Assembly: GCA_017431005.1 (NCBI GenBank)
Contig: JAFRLY010000032.1
Location: 1-64,000 of the forward strand
Reading direction: 5' to 3'
Source of the DNA: Clostridia bacterium
GTDB taxonomy: Bacteria; Bacillota; Clostridia; Christensenellales; Aristaeellaceae
Length of the DNA: 64,000 nucleotides
This document shows, one piece after another, positions 35,602 to 44,019 of the stretch; the first letter of the stretch is position 1, and each line of letters starts with the position of its first letter. A program made the position numbers and the translations under genes. The notes beneath the pieces were generated by a model, which was given only the letters and a program-made list of their open reading frames with translations, was not told where the DNA came from and made no database searches.

Positions 35602-37347
35602 TCAGGCGATGCCGCCCGCGGCGGAGCTCTGAATCCGGTCCATCCGGGCGTAGGATCCGCCCAGAGCCACCAGCTCCGCGTGGGTGCCGCTCTCCGTGAT
35701 TTTTCCGTCCTCGATGACCAGGATCTGGTCCGCGTTGCGGATCGTGGACAGGCGGTGGGCGATGGCGATGATTGTCCGGCTGCCGGCAATGCCCGCGATG
35801 GCCTTCTGGATCTGGCGCTCCGTCTCCACGTCCACGGAGGCCGTCGCCTCGTCCAGAATGATGATCGGCGACTTCCGCAGGATCGCCCGGGCGATGGCCA
35901 CCCGCTGCTTCTGGCCGCCGGAAAGCCGGAGCCCGCGCTCGCCCACCTGGGTGTCGTAGCCGTCGGGCATGGCCAGGATGTCCTCATGGATATTGGCCGC
36001 CTTCGCCGCGTCCTGGATCTCCTCCAGGCTGGCCTGAGGCACCGCGTAGCCGATGTTCTCCGCGATGGAGCCGTTGAAGAGGAAGGTATCCTGCAGCACG
36101 GGCGAGATGTTCTGCCGCAGGCTTTCCAGGGTGATGTCGCTCAGGTCGTGCCCGTCGATCAGGATGCGGCCGCTGTCCGGCTCATAGAACCGGGAGATCA
36201 GCTGGGTCAGCGTGGTCTTGCCGACTCCGGTCGGGCCCACCAGGGCCAGCATCTTTCCGGGCGCGCAGTGGAAGGAGATCTCCCGCAGCACGGGGCTTCC
36301 GGACTCATAGGCGAAGCTGACCTTGTCAAAGGTCACGTCGCCCTGCACGTTCTCCAGCGCCTCGGCGCCGGGCCTGTCCTGAATCTCGCAGGGGGCGTCC
36401 AGCACCGCCATGACGCGCTCCGCGCCGGCCATGGACTGCTGCAGGCCCTCCAGCAGGTTCGCCAGGCCGGTCACCGGCGCGTAGAACAGGCCCAGATACA
36501 GCAGGAACGCCACCACGTCCTCCACCCGCAGGCCTTCCCGCCAGGCCAGGAGGCCGCCGAAGGCCACCACCAGCACCGTGCCCAGGGAGGAGATGAACTC
36601 CACCGAGGGATGGAAGATCGCGCTGATCTTCAGCGCCTGCAGCATCGCGCGGATGTGGTCGAAGTTCTTTTCGTTGACCCGCTCCGTCTCGTATTCCTCG
36701 CGGCCGAAGGACTGGATCTCATGAATGCCGGAGAGGTTATCCTGCAGCTTGCCGTTCAGCTCGCCCATCTTCTTCTGGGAGATCCGGAAATAGGGCCGGA
36801 CCTTTTTCGAGAAAACGAAGCCGGAGAGGAAGATCAGCGGCAGGGGCGTGCAGGTGATCAGGGCCAGCTTCCAGTTGATGGTCAGCAGCACGATCAGCAC
36901 GCCGAGGAAGGTCACCACGTTCGTGATGCTTTCCGGAATCATATGAGCGTAAAGCAGCTCAAAATCCCGGGTATCGTTGACGATCCGGCTCATCAGGTCG
37001 CCGGTCTGCTTGTCATGGAAATAGCCCAGGTGCATCCGCTCCAGCTTGTCGTAGGTCCGGGTCCGCAGATCCCCCACCAGGTACCAGGCCGCCTTGTGCG
37101 CCAGGTAATTGCTCAGAAACCGGAACAGCACCCGCAGCAGGTACAGCGCCACCAGGATCACCGTCAGCGTGCCGATACGGGCCATGCCGGCCTCGTCCAC
37201 GCCGTTCGAGACAATGCCCGTCATGGCGGACAGCGCCCGCGGCGCCGCCAGGTTGACCCCGGTCAGCCCCAGGGTCGACAGGATCGCGATGATATACAGG
37301 GTTTTATACCGGATGGCTTCGCGGCTCAGCCGCCAGAGCATTCTCAT
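35602..37347 (-). CDS. ABC exporter, fused permease and ATPase
   Basis: About 581 residues. Six membrane helices lie in the first ~320 residues. The ATPase domain has Walker A GPTGVGKTTLTQL, the signature LSGGQKQRVAIARAIL and Walker B IIILDEATASVD with the switch histidine in AIAHRLSTIRN. This half-transporter would act as a homodimer; the substrate (lipid, drug or peptide) cannot be read. ATG 37347 (MRMLWRLSR) has GGGAGG eight bases upstream; an in-frame ATG at 37386 is less supported. It has its own promoter and terminator. Confidence 0.92.
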   Translation of the reverse strand: MRMLWRLSREAIRYKTLYIIAILSTLGLTGVNLAAPRALSAMTGIVSNGVDEAGMARIGTLTVILVALYLLRVLFRFLSNYLAHKAAWYLVGDLRTRTYDKLERMHLGYFHDKQTGDLMSRIVNDTRDFELLYAHMIPESITNVVTFLGVLIVLLTINWKLALITCTPLPLIFLSGFVFSKKVRPYFRISQKKMGELNGKLQDNLSGIHEIQSFGREEYETERVNEKNFDHIRAMLQALKISAIFHPSVEFISSLGTVLVVAFGGLLAWREGLRVEDVVAFLLYLGLFYAPVTGLANLLEGLQQSMAGAERVMAVLDAPCEIQDRPGAEALENVQGDVTFDKVSFAYESGSPVLREISFHCAPGKMLALVGPTGVGKTTLTQLISRFYEPDSGRILIDGHDLSDITLESLRQNISPVLQDTFLFNGSIAENIGYAVPQASLEEIQDAAKAANIHEDILAMPDGYDTQVGERGLRLSGGQKQRVAIARAILRKSPIIILDEATASVDVETERQIQKAIAGIAGSRTIIAIAHRLSTIRNADQILVIEDGKITESGTHAELVALGGSYARMDRIQSSAAGGIA

Positions 37348-37388
37348 AGCTTCCCTCCCGGATGGTCGTGCAGCATTCTTCCGCATTC

Positions 37389-37417
37389 ACAGTACCTGCG
37401 CGCCGCCCGTCTGTCAA
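37389..37417 (-). promoter_or_regulatory. Promoter of the ABC exporter gene
   Basis: TTGACA (37417-37412), 17 bases, TACTGT (37394-37389) on the minus strand, about 42 bases before the preferred start. Confidence 0.65.
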
Positions 37418-37501
37418 CCGGAACGCGGCTTTTTCTTCCTTTTTCAGTGTTTTTTGCGCCCGTTTCCGTTTTTTCTGTTTTTCCGGAGGCCTCCGTCTTT
37501 G

Positions 37502-37530
37502 TTGACTTCCATACGGCCCTATGATAAAAT
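37502..37530 (+). promoter_or_regulatory. Promoter of scfA
   Basis: TTGACT (37502-37507), 17 bases, TAAAAT (37525-37530), followed by GGAGG (37551-37555) and the scfA ATG at 37565. Confidence 0.75.
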
Positions 37531-37564
37531 GCACCTATCGCCTGGAGAAATGGAGGAAATCAAA

Positions 37565-37723
37565 ATGAAGCACATTCAGACGCTCGAGACCCGGAATCTC
37601 TGCGAAAGCGCGAAGAACGGCGGCTGCGGCGAATGCCAGACATCCTGCCAGTCTGCCTGCAAGACCAGCTGCGGCATTGCCAACCAGCAGTGCGAAAACC
37701 GGGAGCAGGCCAAGGCCGAGTAA
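37565..37723 (+). CDS. scfA: SCIFF six-cysteine ribosomal peptide precursor
   Basis: 52 residues beginning MKHIQTLETRNLCESAK, then CGECQTSCQSACKTSC, the classic SCIFF core. Precursors of this family are modified by the radical-SAM enzyme encoded next door, which links a cysteine sulfur to a nearby residue (thioether). The family is near-universal in Clostridia, and its function is still unclear. This copy has eight cysteines in total, with an extra one in the leader (NLC). A consensus promoter and GGAGG precede it, and a terminator hairpin follows directly. Confidence 0.93.
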   Translation: MKHIQTLETRNLCESAKNGGCGECQTSCQSACKTSCGIANQQCENREQAKAE

Positions 37724-37740
37724 TTCCGAAACACATGAAT

Positions 37741-37764
37741 GCCGCCTCCCGGCGGCGTTTTTTT
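37741..37764 (+). terminator. Terminator hairpin between scfA and scfB
   Basis: GCCGCC (37741-37746) pairs with GGCGGC (37751-37756) around TCCC, followed by GTTTTTTT. It probably limits scfB transcription relative to the short peptide gene. The T-run ends just before the scfB ribosome binding site. Confidence 0.8.
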
Positions 37765-37779
37765 ATGAAAGGAAGCCCC

Positions 37780-39171
37780 ATGATTCATCGCTATCATCTG
37801 GATGATTATTACATCGTGCTGGATACCTGCTCCGGCAGCGTGCACGTGGTGGATGAGATCGCGTACGAGCTCATCGGCCGGTATGAGGACACGGACCGGG
37901 AAACCCTGCTGAAGGAAATGCAGGAGCGCTTCCATGAGGATCCGGCCGAGCTGGCCGAATGCTACGACCAGGTCACCGCGCTGAAGGAGCAGGGAAAGCT
38001 CTTCGCCCCCGACACCTTTGAGAGCATGGCCGGGGAGCTCAAGGCCAGGACCTCCGGCGTCGTCAAAGCGCTGTGCCTGCACGTGGCCCACACCTGCAAC
38101 CTGAACTGCGCCTACTGCTTCGCCAGCCAGGGCAAGTACCACGGGGAGCGGGCCGTCATGTCCTTCGAGGTCGGAAAGCAGGCGCTCGACTTCCTGATCG
38201 CGCATTCCGGCACCCGCCGGAACCTCGAGGTGGACTTCTTCGGCGGCGAGCCCCTGATGAACTTTGACGTGGTGAAGCAGCTGGTGGCCTACGCCCGCGG
38301 AAGGGAAAAGGAAACCGGCAAGCATTTCCGCTTCACGCTGACCACCAACGGCATGCTGATCGACGACGACGTCATCGACTTCGCCAACCGGGAAATGAGC
38401 AACGTCGTGCTGAGCCTGGACGGGCGGAAGGAAATCCACGACCGCTGCCGGGTGGACTACGCCGGCAACGGCAGCTGGGAGCGCATCGTGCCGAAGTTCC
38501 AGAAGCTGGTGAAGGCCCGGGGCGGCAAGAACTACTACATGCGCGGCACCTTCACCCACGCGAATCCGGACTTCCTGGAGGACATCAAAGTCATGCTGGA
38601 TCTCGGCTTCAATGAGCTGAGTATGGAGCCCGTGGTCTGCGCGGCCGGCGATCCCGCCGCCCTGACGGAGGAAGACCTGCCGGTCGTGCTGAAGCAGTAC
38701 GAGGACCTGGCCCGCCTGATGCTTGCCCGCGAAAAGGAAGGCCGTCCCTTCACCTTCTATCATTACATGCTGGATCTGTCCGGCGGTCCCTGCATCTACA
38801 AGCGGATCTCCGGCTGCGGCTCCGGCACCGAGTATATGGCCGTCACCCCCTGGGGCGACCTGTATCCCTGCCACCAGTTCGTCGGGGAGGAAGCCTTCCG
38901 GCTCGGCGACGTCTGGCAGGGCGTCACGAACCCCGCCGTGCAGCAGGAATTCGCGGACTGCAACGTCTATGCCCGGGAGGAATGCCGGGACTGCTGGGCC
39001 AGGCTGTACTGCTCCGGCGGCTGCGCCGCCAACGCCTGGCACTCCACCGGCTCCGTCCGCGGCGTGTATAAATACGGCTGCGAGCTGTTCCGCAAGCGCA
39101 TGGAATGCGCGATCATGCTGCAGGCCGCCCGCCGGCTGCCCAAAGCGCCGGATGCCGAGGCACAGCCATGA
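37780..39171 (+). CDS. scfB: SCIFF maturase, radical-SAM/SPASM thioether-forming enzyme
   Basis: 463 residues. An N-terminal RiPP-recognition-like region (MIHRYHLDDYYIVLDTCSGSVHVVD) binds the precursor leader. The SAM cluster cysteines are C106, C110 and C113 in CNLNCAYC, with GGEPLMNF following. The C-terminal SPASM region carries auxiliary-cluster cysteines (YPCHQF; CRDCWARLYCSGGC). It installs the thioether in ScfA. ATG 37780 has AAAGGAAG upstream. Its stop overlaps the next gene as ATGA, coupling it to the PLP decarboxylase. Confidence 0.93.
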   Translation: MIHRYHLDDYYIVLDTCSGSVHVVDEIAYELIGRYEDTDRETLLKEMQERFHEDPAELAECYDQVTALKEQGKLFAPDTFESMAGELKARTSGVVKALCLHVAHTCNLNCAYCFASQGKYHGERAVMSFEVGKQALDFLIAHSGTRRNLEVDFFGGEPLMNFDVVKQLVAYARGREKETGKHFRFTLTTNGMLIDDDVIDFANREMSNVVLSLDGRKEIHDRCRVDYAGNGSWERIVPKFQKLVKARGGKNYYMRGTFTHANPDFLEDIKVMLDLGFNELSMEPVVCAAGDPAALTEEDLPVVLKQYEDLARLMLAREKEGRPFTFYHYMLDLSGGPCIYKRISGCGSGTEYMAVTPWGDLYPCHQFVGEEAFRLGDVWQGVTNPAVQQEFADCNVYAREECRDCWARLYCSGGCAANAWHSTGSVRGVYKYGCELFRKRMECAIMLQAARRLPKAPDAEAQP

Positions 39172-40508
39172 GAACCCCCGTCTGTGATTTCGTCCGGGAC
39201 TACGCGGCCTCCCGGCCCGTGCGCATGCACATGCCCGGCCACAAGGGGAATCCCCGCCTGGGCCCGGAGCCCCTGGACATCACGGAGATCGCCGGGGCCG
39301 ACGAGCTGTACCGCGCCAGGGGCATTCTCCGGGAAAGCGAGGAGAACGCGGCGCGCCTGTTCGGCGCCGCCCGCACCCTGTACAGCACGGAGGGCTCCTC
39401 CCAGTGCGTCCGGGCGATGACCGCCCTGGCACTGGGGCACGCCCGGGACAGGGGCATCCCGGCCCGGCTGCTGGCCGGCCGCAACGCCCACCAGTCCCTG
39501 CTCTCCGCCGCCGCCCTGCTGGACGCGGAGATCGACTGGCTGTATCCGGAACCGGAGGAGGGCTTGCTGGCCTGCACCGTCACTCCGGAGGGCCTGGAGC
39601 AGGCGCTTTCCGGAAAGGCGTACGCCGCGGTCTACCTGACCGCCCCGGATTACCTGGGGCATCTGCCGGACCTCCGCCCCCTGGCGGACGTCTGCCACGC
39701 CCATGACACCCTGCTGCTGGTCGACAACGCCCACGGCGCGTATCTGAAATTCCTGCCGGAAAGCCGGCATCCCATCGACCGCGGCGCGGATCTCTGCTGC
39801 GACTCCGCCCACAAGACCCTGGCCTGCCTCACCGGCGCCGCGTACCTGCACATTGCCGAAGGCGCGCCCGTGATCCTGCGGGAACAGGCCTCCGCGGCCC
39901 TGCAGCTGTTCGGCTCCACCAGCCCCTCCTGGCTGATTCTCCAGTCCCTGGACCGGATGAACGCGGAGCTGGCCGGATCCTTCCCCGGGAAGCTGGCGGA
40001 AACCTGCCGGAGGCTGGCGGACTTCAAGGCCGCCCTGGCCGCGGCCGGCTGGCCCCTGGAGGGGCAGGAGCCCCTGAAGCTGACCCTGCGGCCGAAGGCT
40101 TACGGCTATACCGGCCTGCAGCTGGCGGAAAAGCTGCGCGTACACGGCATCGAGCCGGAGTTCGCGGATCCGGATTTCGTGACCCTGATGCCCTCCCCCG
40201 ACACCCCCGCGGCGGACTGGTTCCGCCTGGGCTGCGCCTTCCGGAGCATCGCTCCCCGGGATCCTCTGTCCGGCGCCCTGCCGCCGGTTCCCCGGCTGCC
40301 CCGCGTCCGCGGGATCCGGGAAGCCATGCTGGGGCCCCGGGAGGAGGTTCCCATCGACCGGGCCGAAGGCCGGGTGCTGGCGGACACCTCCCTTTCCTGC
40401 CCGCCGGCCGTACCCGTCGCAGTGCCCGGCGAGCGGCTGAACGCGGAAGCCGCCGCGTGCTTCCGGTATTACGGGATATCCTCCTGCTTCGTGCTGCAGG
40501 AAAAATAA
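39168..40508 (+). CDS. Orn/Lys/Arg decarboxylase-family PLP enzyme
   Basis: 446 residues. MHMPGHKGNPRLG near the N-terminus and the PLP lysine in CCDSAHKTLACLTGAAYL identify the aspartate-aminotransferase-fold Orn/Lys/Arg decarboxylases (SpeA/YaaO-like). The expected reaction makes agmatine, cadaverine or putrescine; the substrate is not readable. The start ATG overlaps the scfB stop, and 39105-39167 upstream belongs to scfB. Being translationally coupled to a RiPP maturase is notable, although SCIFF loci often sit near housekeeping genes. Confidence 0.88.
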   Translation: MRTPVCDFVRDYAASRPVRMHMPGHKGNPRLGPEPLDITEIAGADELYRARGILRESEENAARLFGAARTLYSTEGSSQCVRAMTALALGHARDRGIPARLLAGRNAHQSLLSAAALLDAEIDWLYPEPEEGLLACTVTPEGLEQALSGKAYAAVYLTAPDYLGHLPDLRPLADVCHAHDTLLLVDNAHGAYLKFLPESRHPIDRGADLCCDSAHKTLACLTGAAYLHIAEGAPVILREQASAALQLFGSTSPSWLILQSLDRMNAELAGSFPGKLAETCRRLADFKAALAAAGWPLEGQEPLKLTLRPKAYGYTGLQLAEKLRVHGIEPEFADPDFVTLMPSPDTPAADWFRLGCAFRSIAPRDPLSGALPPVPRLPRVRGIREAMLGPREEVPIDRAEGRVLADTSLSCPPAVPVAVPGERLNAEAAACFRYYGISSCFVLQEK

Positions 40509-40517
40509 AAATTTTTC

Positions 40518-40546
40518 AGCAACCCTTGCATGGGTTGCTTTTTTTT
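40518..40546 (+). terminator. Rho-independent terminator after the decarboxylase gene
   Basis: AGCAACCC (40518-40525) pairs with GGGTTGCT (40532-40539) around TTGCAT, followed by a run of seven more T. The loop is also the -35 box of the next promoter. Confidence 0.85.
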
Positions 40547-40554
40547 GATATAAT
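40526..40554 (+). promoter_or_regulatory. rpsF-ssb-rpsR promoter overlapping the terminator
   Basis: TTGCAT (40526-40531), 17 bases, TATAAT (40549-40554). The -35 is the six-base loop of the upstream terminator hairpin, and the spacer contains its 3' arm and T-run. Confidence 0.7.
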
Positions 40555-40560
40555 CCGCAA

Positions 40561-40612
40561 TTGGCACATCCTTGCGCCGCGAAAAGCGGCGCCAAAAGTC
40601 CGTGAGGAGGTG
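40561..40612 (+). ncRNA. Candidate S6:S18 autoregulatory leader
   Basis: A perfect hairpin GCGCCGC (40574-40580)/GCGGCGC (40586-40592) with a GAAAA loop is flanked by GGCACATCCTT and CAAAAGTCCGTGAGGAGG. CAC/GTG can close the outer stem, leaving a CCG next to the Shine-Dalgarno sequence. The S6:S18 leader known upstream of rpsF has an unpaired CCG in a similar stem. The match is structural and from memory. Confidence 0.5.
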
Positions 40613-40620
40613 AAAGATGC

Positions 40621-41067
40621 ATGAACAGGTATGAAATGATCTACATCATCGACACCGGTCTGGAAGAAGCCGCTCGGAAGGAACTGATCGAGAAGGTTTC
40701 CGCCCTGATCGCCAACAACGGTGGTGAGATCGAAAAGGTTGATGAAACATGGGGCAAGCGCCGCCTGGCCTATGCCATCGACTACAAGACCGAGGGTTGG
40801 TACGTGCTGGTGAACTTCAAGGCGCCCGCCGAACTGCCCCGTGAGCTCGAGCGTAACCTGCAGATCAACGAGAACGTGCTCCGTTATCTGGTCGTGAAGC
40901 TGGAAGAGAAGCGCTCCGCCGTGAAGCCGCGCGCTGCCCGTCCCGCTCCCGTGGAAGAAGCTCCCGCTGAAGAAGCTCCCGTTGCGGAAGAAGCCCCTGC
41001 TGAGGCTGAACCCGTCGCGGAAGTTGCTCCCGCCATGGAAGCTGCTCCTGACACTGACGCTGAATAA
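40621..41067 (+). CDS. rpsF: 30S ribosomal protein S6 with a long acidic tail
   Basis: 148 residues. The S6 fold occupies about 1-95 (MNRYEMIYIIDTGLEEAARK; WGKRRLAYAIDYKTEGWYVL). After it comes an unusually long low-complexity tail rich in Ala, Glu and Pro (APVEEAPAEEAPVAEEAP). S6 pairs with S18 in the platform of the small subunit. GAGGAGG precedes the start. First gene of rpsF-ssb-rpsR, a universal bacterial trio. Confidence 0.95.
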   Translation: MNRYEMIYIIDTGLEEAARKELIEKVSALIANNGGEIEKVDETWGKRRLAYAIDYKTEGWYVLVNFKAPAELPRELERNLQINENVLRYLVVKLEEKRSAVKPRAARPAPVEEAPAEEAPVAEEAPAEAEPVAEVAPAMEAAPDTDAE

Positions 41068-41086
41068 CGTCTGAGGAGGTACGGCC

Positions 41087-41515
41087 ATGAACAAGTTGAT
41101 CATCATCGGGAATCTGACCCGGGATCCGGAACTGAGAACCACCCCCAGCGGTGACAGCGTATGCTCCTTCACCGTTGCGGTGAACCGCCGGACGCGCCGG
41201 GACGCGCAGAACCAGCCCGAAGCCGATTTCTTCCGCGTTTCCGCCTGGCGTGTGCTGGGTGAGAACTGCGCCAAGTATCTGGCCAAGGGACGTAAGGTTT
41301 TCGTTTCCGGTCCGGTCTCCGTGAGAACCTATCAGGCCCAGGACGGGTCCACCCGCGCCAGCCTGGAAGTGAACGCGGAGGATGTTGAGTTCCTGAGTTC
41401 CCGGAATGAAGACGCGGCCGCCGGATATTCCGCTCCCGCCGCTGCTCCCGTTCCCGCTGCAGAATCCCCGGCAGCCGGTTTCACCGCTGTGGAAACCGAT
41501 GAGCTGCCCTTCTAA
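41087..41515 (+). CDS. ssb: Single-stranded DNA-binding protein
   Basis: 142 residues. The OB fold ([41 protein letters not shown]) is followed by an Ala/Pro-rich linker and the acidic tip ETDELPF, which recruits DNA-repair and replication partners. RBS GAGGAGG. It sits between rpsF and rpsR as usual in Firmicutes. Confidence 0.95.
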   Translation: MNKLIIIGNLTRDPELRTTPSGDSVCSFTVAVNRRTRRDAQNQPEADFFRVSAWRVLGENCAKYLAKGRKVFVSGPVSVRTYQAQDGSTRASLEVNAEDVEFLSSRNEDAAAGYSAPAAAPVPAAESPAAGFTAVETDELPF

Positions 41516-41541
41516 CGCTCAGAGAGAAGGAGGTAAATCCC

Positions 41542-41799
41542 ATGTCTGAAGAACGTGGTGAAAGAAGACCCCGCCCGCGCGGAGGACGCCGTCCCCGCCG
41601 GAAGGTGTGCAACTTCTGTGTGGATAAGATCGAGTACATCGATTACAAAGACATCAACCGTCTTCGCCGTTTCACCAACGAACGGGGCAAGATCCTGCCC
41701 CGCCGGATGAGCGGCAACTGCGCCAAGCATCAGCGCCAGCTGAGTGAGGCCATCAAGCGCGCCCGTGCCATCGCGCTGATGCCCTACACAGTGGATTGA
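41542..41799 (+). CDS. rpsR: 30S ribosomal protein S18
   Basis: 85 residues. A basic N-terminus ([19 protein letters not shown]) leads into the conserved core [38 protein letters not shown]. The CNFC and NCAKH residues suggest a zinc-type S18. RBS AAGGAGG. Last gene of the trio, followed by a hairpin-rich convergent gap. Confidence 0.95.
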   Translation: MSEERGERRPRPRGGRRPRRKVCNFCVDKIEYIDYKDINRLRRFTNERGKILPRRMSGNCAKHQRQLSEAIKRARAIALMPYTVD

Positions 41800-41810
41800 T
41801 GAGGAGCTGT

Positions 41811-41926
41811 CCAAATCTTTGATTTGGGTAACGGCTATCCGCAATCTCAATCATCATGAGCTCTGCTTTGCAGAGCTCATTTGTTTCGATTGAGCTCAGC
41901 ACAGACGAAACTTCCGCCACTGGCGG
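41811..41926. other. Hairpin-rich convergent gap between rpsR and ftsH
   Basis: Perfect inverted repeats follow each other: CCAAATC/GATTTGG (41811-41827), ATGAGCTCTGC/GCAGAGCTCAT (41856-41880) and CCGCC/GGCGG (41914-41926), before the main terminator. The second may help end the rpsR transcript. No gene is visible. Confidence 0.55.
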
Positions 41927-41949
41927 TCGTCAGTGCTTCGCCCATGCGC

Positions 41950-41983
41950 AAAAAAGGTTCGGACTTTCGTCCGAACCTTTTTT
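41950..41983. terminator. Bidirectional terminator between rpsR and ftsH
   Basis: AAAAAAGGTTCGGAC (41950-41964) pairs perfectly with GTCCGAACCTTTTTT (41969-41983) around TTTC. T-runs on both strands serve both converging transcripts. Confidence 0.9.
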
Positions 41984-41991
41984 GTTAGCCT

Positions 41992-43830
41992 TTATGCCGC
42001 GGTGCTGTTCAGGATCCGCATGAACTCCTCGCCGGTGATCGTTTCCTTCTGCAGCAGATACGCTGCCAGCTCATGCAGCTTCCCTTCGTTCTCCCGCAGG
42101 ATCCGGTCCGCCTTGGCCCGGGCCTCGCCCACCAGGGCCACCACCTGCTGGTCAATCTTCTCAGAGGTCGCCGGGCTGCAGGCCAGGGAGGTATCCTGGC
42201 CCAGATACTGGCCGTTCAGCGTCTCCAGCGCCACCATGCCGAAATCGCTCATGCCGTACCGGGTGATCATCGCCCGGGCCAGCTTCGTCGCCTTTTCGAT
42301 ATCGTTGCTGGCGCCGGTGGTGATCGAATGGAACACCAGCTGCTCCGCCGCCTGGCCGCCTGTCAGGGTGGCGATCTTGTTCAGCAGCTCCTCCCGGCTC
42401 ATCAGGTAATGCTCATCCTCGTCCACCTGCATCGTGTAGCCCAGGGCGCCGGAGGTGCGGGGAATGATCGTGATCTTCGTCACCGGGGCGGAATGCGTCT
42501 GCATCGCCGCTACCAGGGCATGGCCGATTTCATGATAGGACACGATCTTCTTTTCCTGCTCGGACATGACGGCGTTCTTGCGCTGGTAGCCGGCGATGAC
42601 CGTCTCCACGCTCTCCATCAGGTCCTCCTGGGTCACCTCATCGCGGCCCATGCGCACCGCCCGCAGGGCGGCCTCGTTGACGATATTCGCCAGCTCCGCG
42701 CCGGAGGCGCCGGAGGTCGCCCGGGCGATCTCCTTCATATCGATGGCGCCGCCCATCTTCACATCCCGGGCATGCACCTGCAGAATCGCCTCCCGGCCCG
42801 CCAGGTCCGGCAGCTCCACCGGGATCCGCCGGTCAAACCGGCCCGGCCGCAGCAGCGCGGGATCCAGGGATTCCGGCCGGTTGGTGGCCGCCAGAATGAC
42901 CACGCCCTTGTTGCCGTCAAAGCCATCCATCTCGGTCAGCAGCTGGTTCAGGGTCTGCTCCCGCTCGTCGTTTCCGCCTATGCCGGAACCGGTGTCCCGC
43001 TTCTTGCCGATGGTATCAATCTCATCGATAAACACAATGCAGGGCGCCTTCTCATCCGCCTGCTTGAACAGGTCGCGGACCTTCGCCGCGCCCATGCCCA
43101 CGAACATCTCCACAAACTCCGAGCCGGAGATCGAGAAGAAGGGCACCCTGGCCTCCCCGGCCACGGCCTTCGCCAGCAGGGTTTTGCCCGTTCCGGGAGG
43201 GCCCACCAGCAGCGCGCCCTTCGGCAGCTTCGCGCCGATGCCGGCATACTTGGACGGATGCTCCAGGAAATCCACGATTTCCTTCAGGGCGTCCTTGGCC
43301 TCCTCCTCGCCGGCGACGTCCGCGAAGGTCACACCGGTTTCCTTTTCCGCCACAATCTTGGCATTGGCCTTGCCGAAGCTCATGGCATTCATGCCGCCGC
43401 CCAGGCGCTTGCCCATCTGGCGGCTGAGCAGGGAGCCCAGGCCCCAGAAGAGCGCGATCGGGATAATCCAGCCGACCAGCAGACCCACCAGGGGGCTGTT
43501 CTGGGTCGGAATCTGGGCGCTGAACTTCACTCCCGCCTTTTCCAGCCGTTCCCGCAGCCCGTCGTCCGGGAAGACAGCCGTCTTGTAAATCTGCTCCTGA
43601 TCCGCGTCATCCTTCGCGATAAAGACGATCTGATCGTTCGTCTGGTCCAGGGACACCTCCGTCACCCGGCCCTTGTCCACCAGCTGCAGGAAGTCGCTGT
43701 AGCCGAGCTCCTGCACCTGCTTCGCCAGCAGCATCGGCATCACGAAGGCATTCAGCAGAAAAACAATCACCATCGCGATGGTCACATAAAACACCAGCGG
43801 TTTCTTACTGGCATTGTTGTTATCCAGCAT
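41992..43830 (-). CDS. ftsH: Membrane AAA+ zinc protease FtsH
   Basis: About 612 residues. Two N-terminal membrane helices ([39 protein letters not shown]) are followed by the AAA domain with Walker A GPPGTGKT (about 210-217), [12 protein letters not shown] and the SRH region [21 protein letters not shown]. The zinc motif is HEIGH. It degrades misfolded and regulatory membrane proteins. ATG 43830 ([10 protein letters not shown]) has AAAGGAG eight bases upstream. Own promoter at 43868-43896. Confidence 0.95.
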   Translation of the reverse strand: MLDNNNASKKPLVFYVTIAMVIVFLLNAFVMPMLLAKQVQELGYSDFLQLVDKGRVTEVSLDQTNDQIVFIAKDDADQEQIYKTAVFPDDGLRERLEKAGVKFSAQIPTQNSPLVGLLVGWIIPIALFWGLGSLLSRQMGKRLGGGMNAMSFGKANAKIVAEKETGVTFADVAGEEEAKDALKEIVDFLEHPSKYAGIGAKLPKGALLVGPPGTGKTLLAKAVAGEARVPFFSISGSEFVEMFVGMGAAKVRDLFKQADEKAPCIVFIDEIDTIGKKRDTGSGIGGNDEREQTLNQLLTEMDGFDGNKGVVILAATNRPESLDPALLRPGRFDRRIPVELPDLAGREAILQVHARDVKMGGAIDMKEIARATSGASGAELANIVNEAALRAVRMGRDEVTQEDLMESVETVIAGYQRKNAVMSEQEKKIVSYHEIGHALVAAMQTHSAPVTKITIIPRTSGALGYTMQVDEDEHYLMSREELLNKIATLTGGQAAEQLVFHSITTGASNDIEKATKLARAMITRYGMSDFGMVALETLNGQYLGQDTSLACSPATSEKIDQQVVALVGEARAKADRILRENEGKLHELAAYLLQKETITGEEFMRILNSTAA

Positions 43831-43867
43831 AAGGGTCTCCTTTCCCGCGGGCCTTTCCCGCATGTAC

Positions 43868-43896
43868 AGGATACACCCCCCGCCTGTCCGTTTCAA
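43868..43896 (-). promoter_or_regulatory. Promoter of ftsH
   Basis: TTGAAA (43896-43891), 17 bases, TATCCT (43873-43868) on the minus strand, with the start codon 38 bases downstream. Confidence 0.6.
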
Positions 43897-43956
43897 GGAG
43901 CTTCGCCCAGGATTCCTGCAATTTTCGCCCGGTTTTCACATTCGGACCGCCAGAAT

Positions 43957-43988
43957 GAAAATCGGGTACGCGGCATGCCGCGTACCCG
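43957..43988 (-). terminator. Terminator at the end of the 44-64 kb polysaccharide locus
   Basis: A 26-bp perfect palindrome (43963-43988, CGGGTACGCGGCATGCCGCG... symmetric about GCATGC) is followed in transcript sense by ATTTTC. It lies 31 bases after the last gene of the locus. Confidence 0.7.
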
Positions 43989-44019
43989 GTTCTGCACCAT
44001 TTTCTGTTGCAGCTTATTC

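Noticed and set aside
42500..42540. HEIGH in place of HEAGH as a defective FtsH zinc site
   Set aside because: HExxH is intact; the third position tolerates small or branched residues in FtsH proteins.
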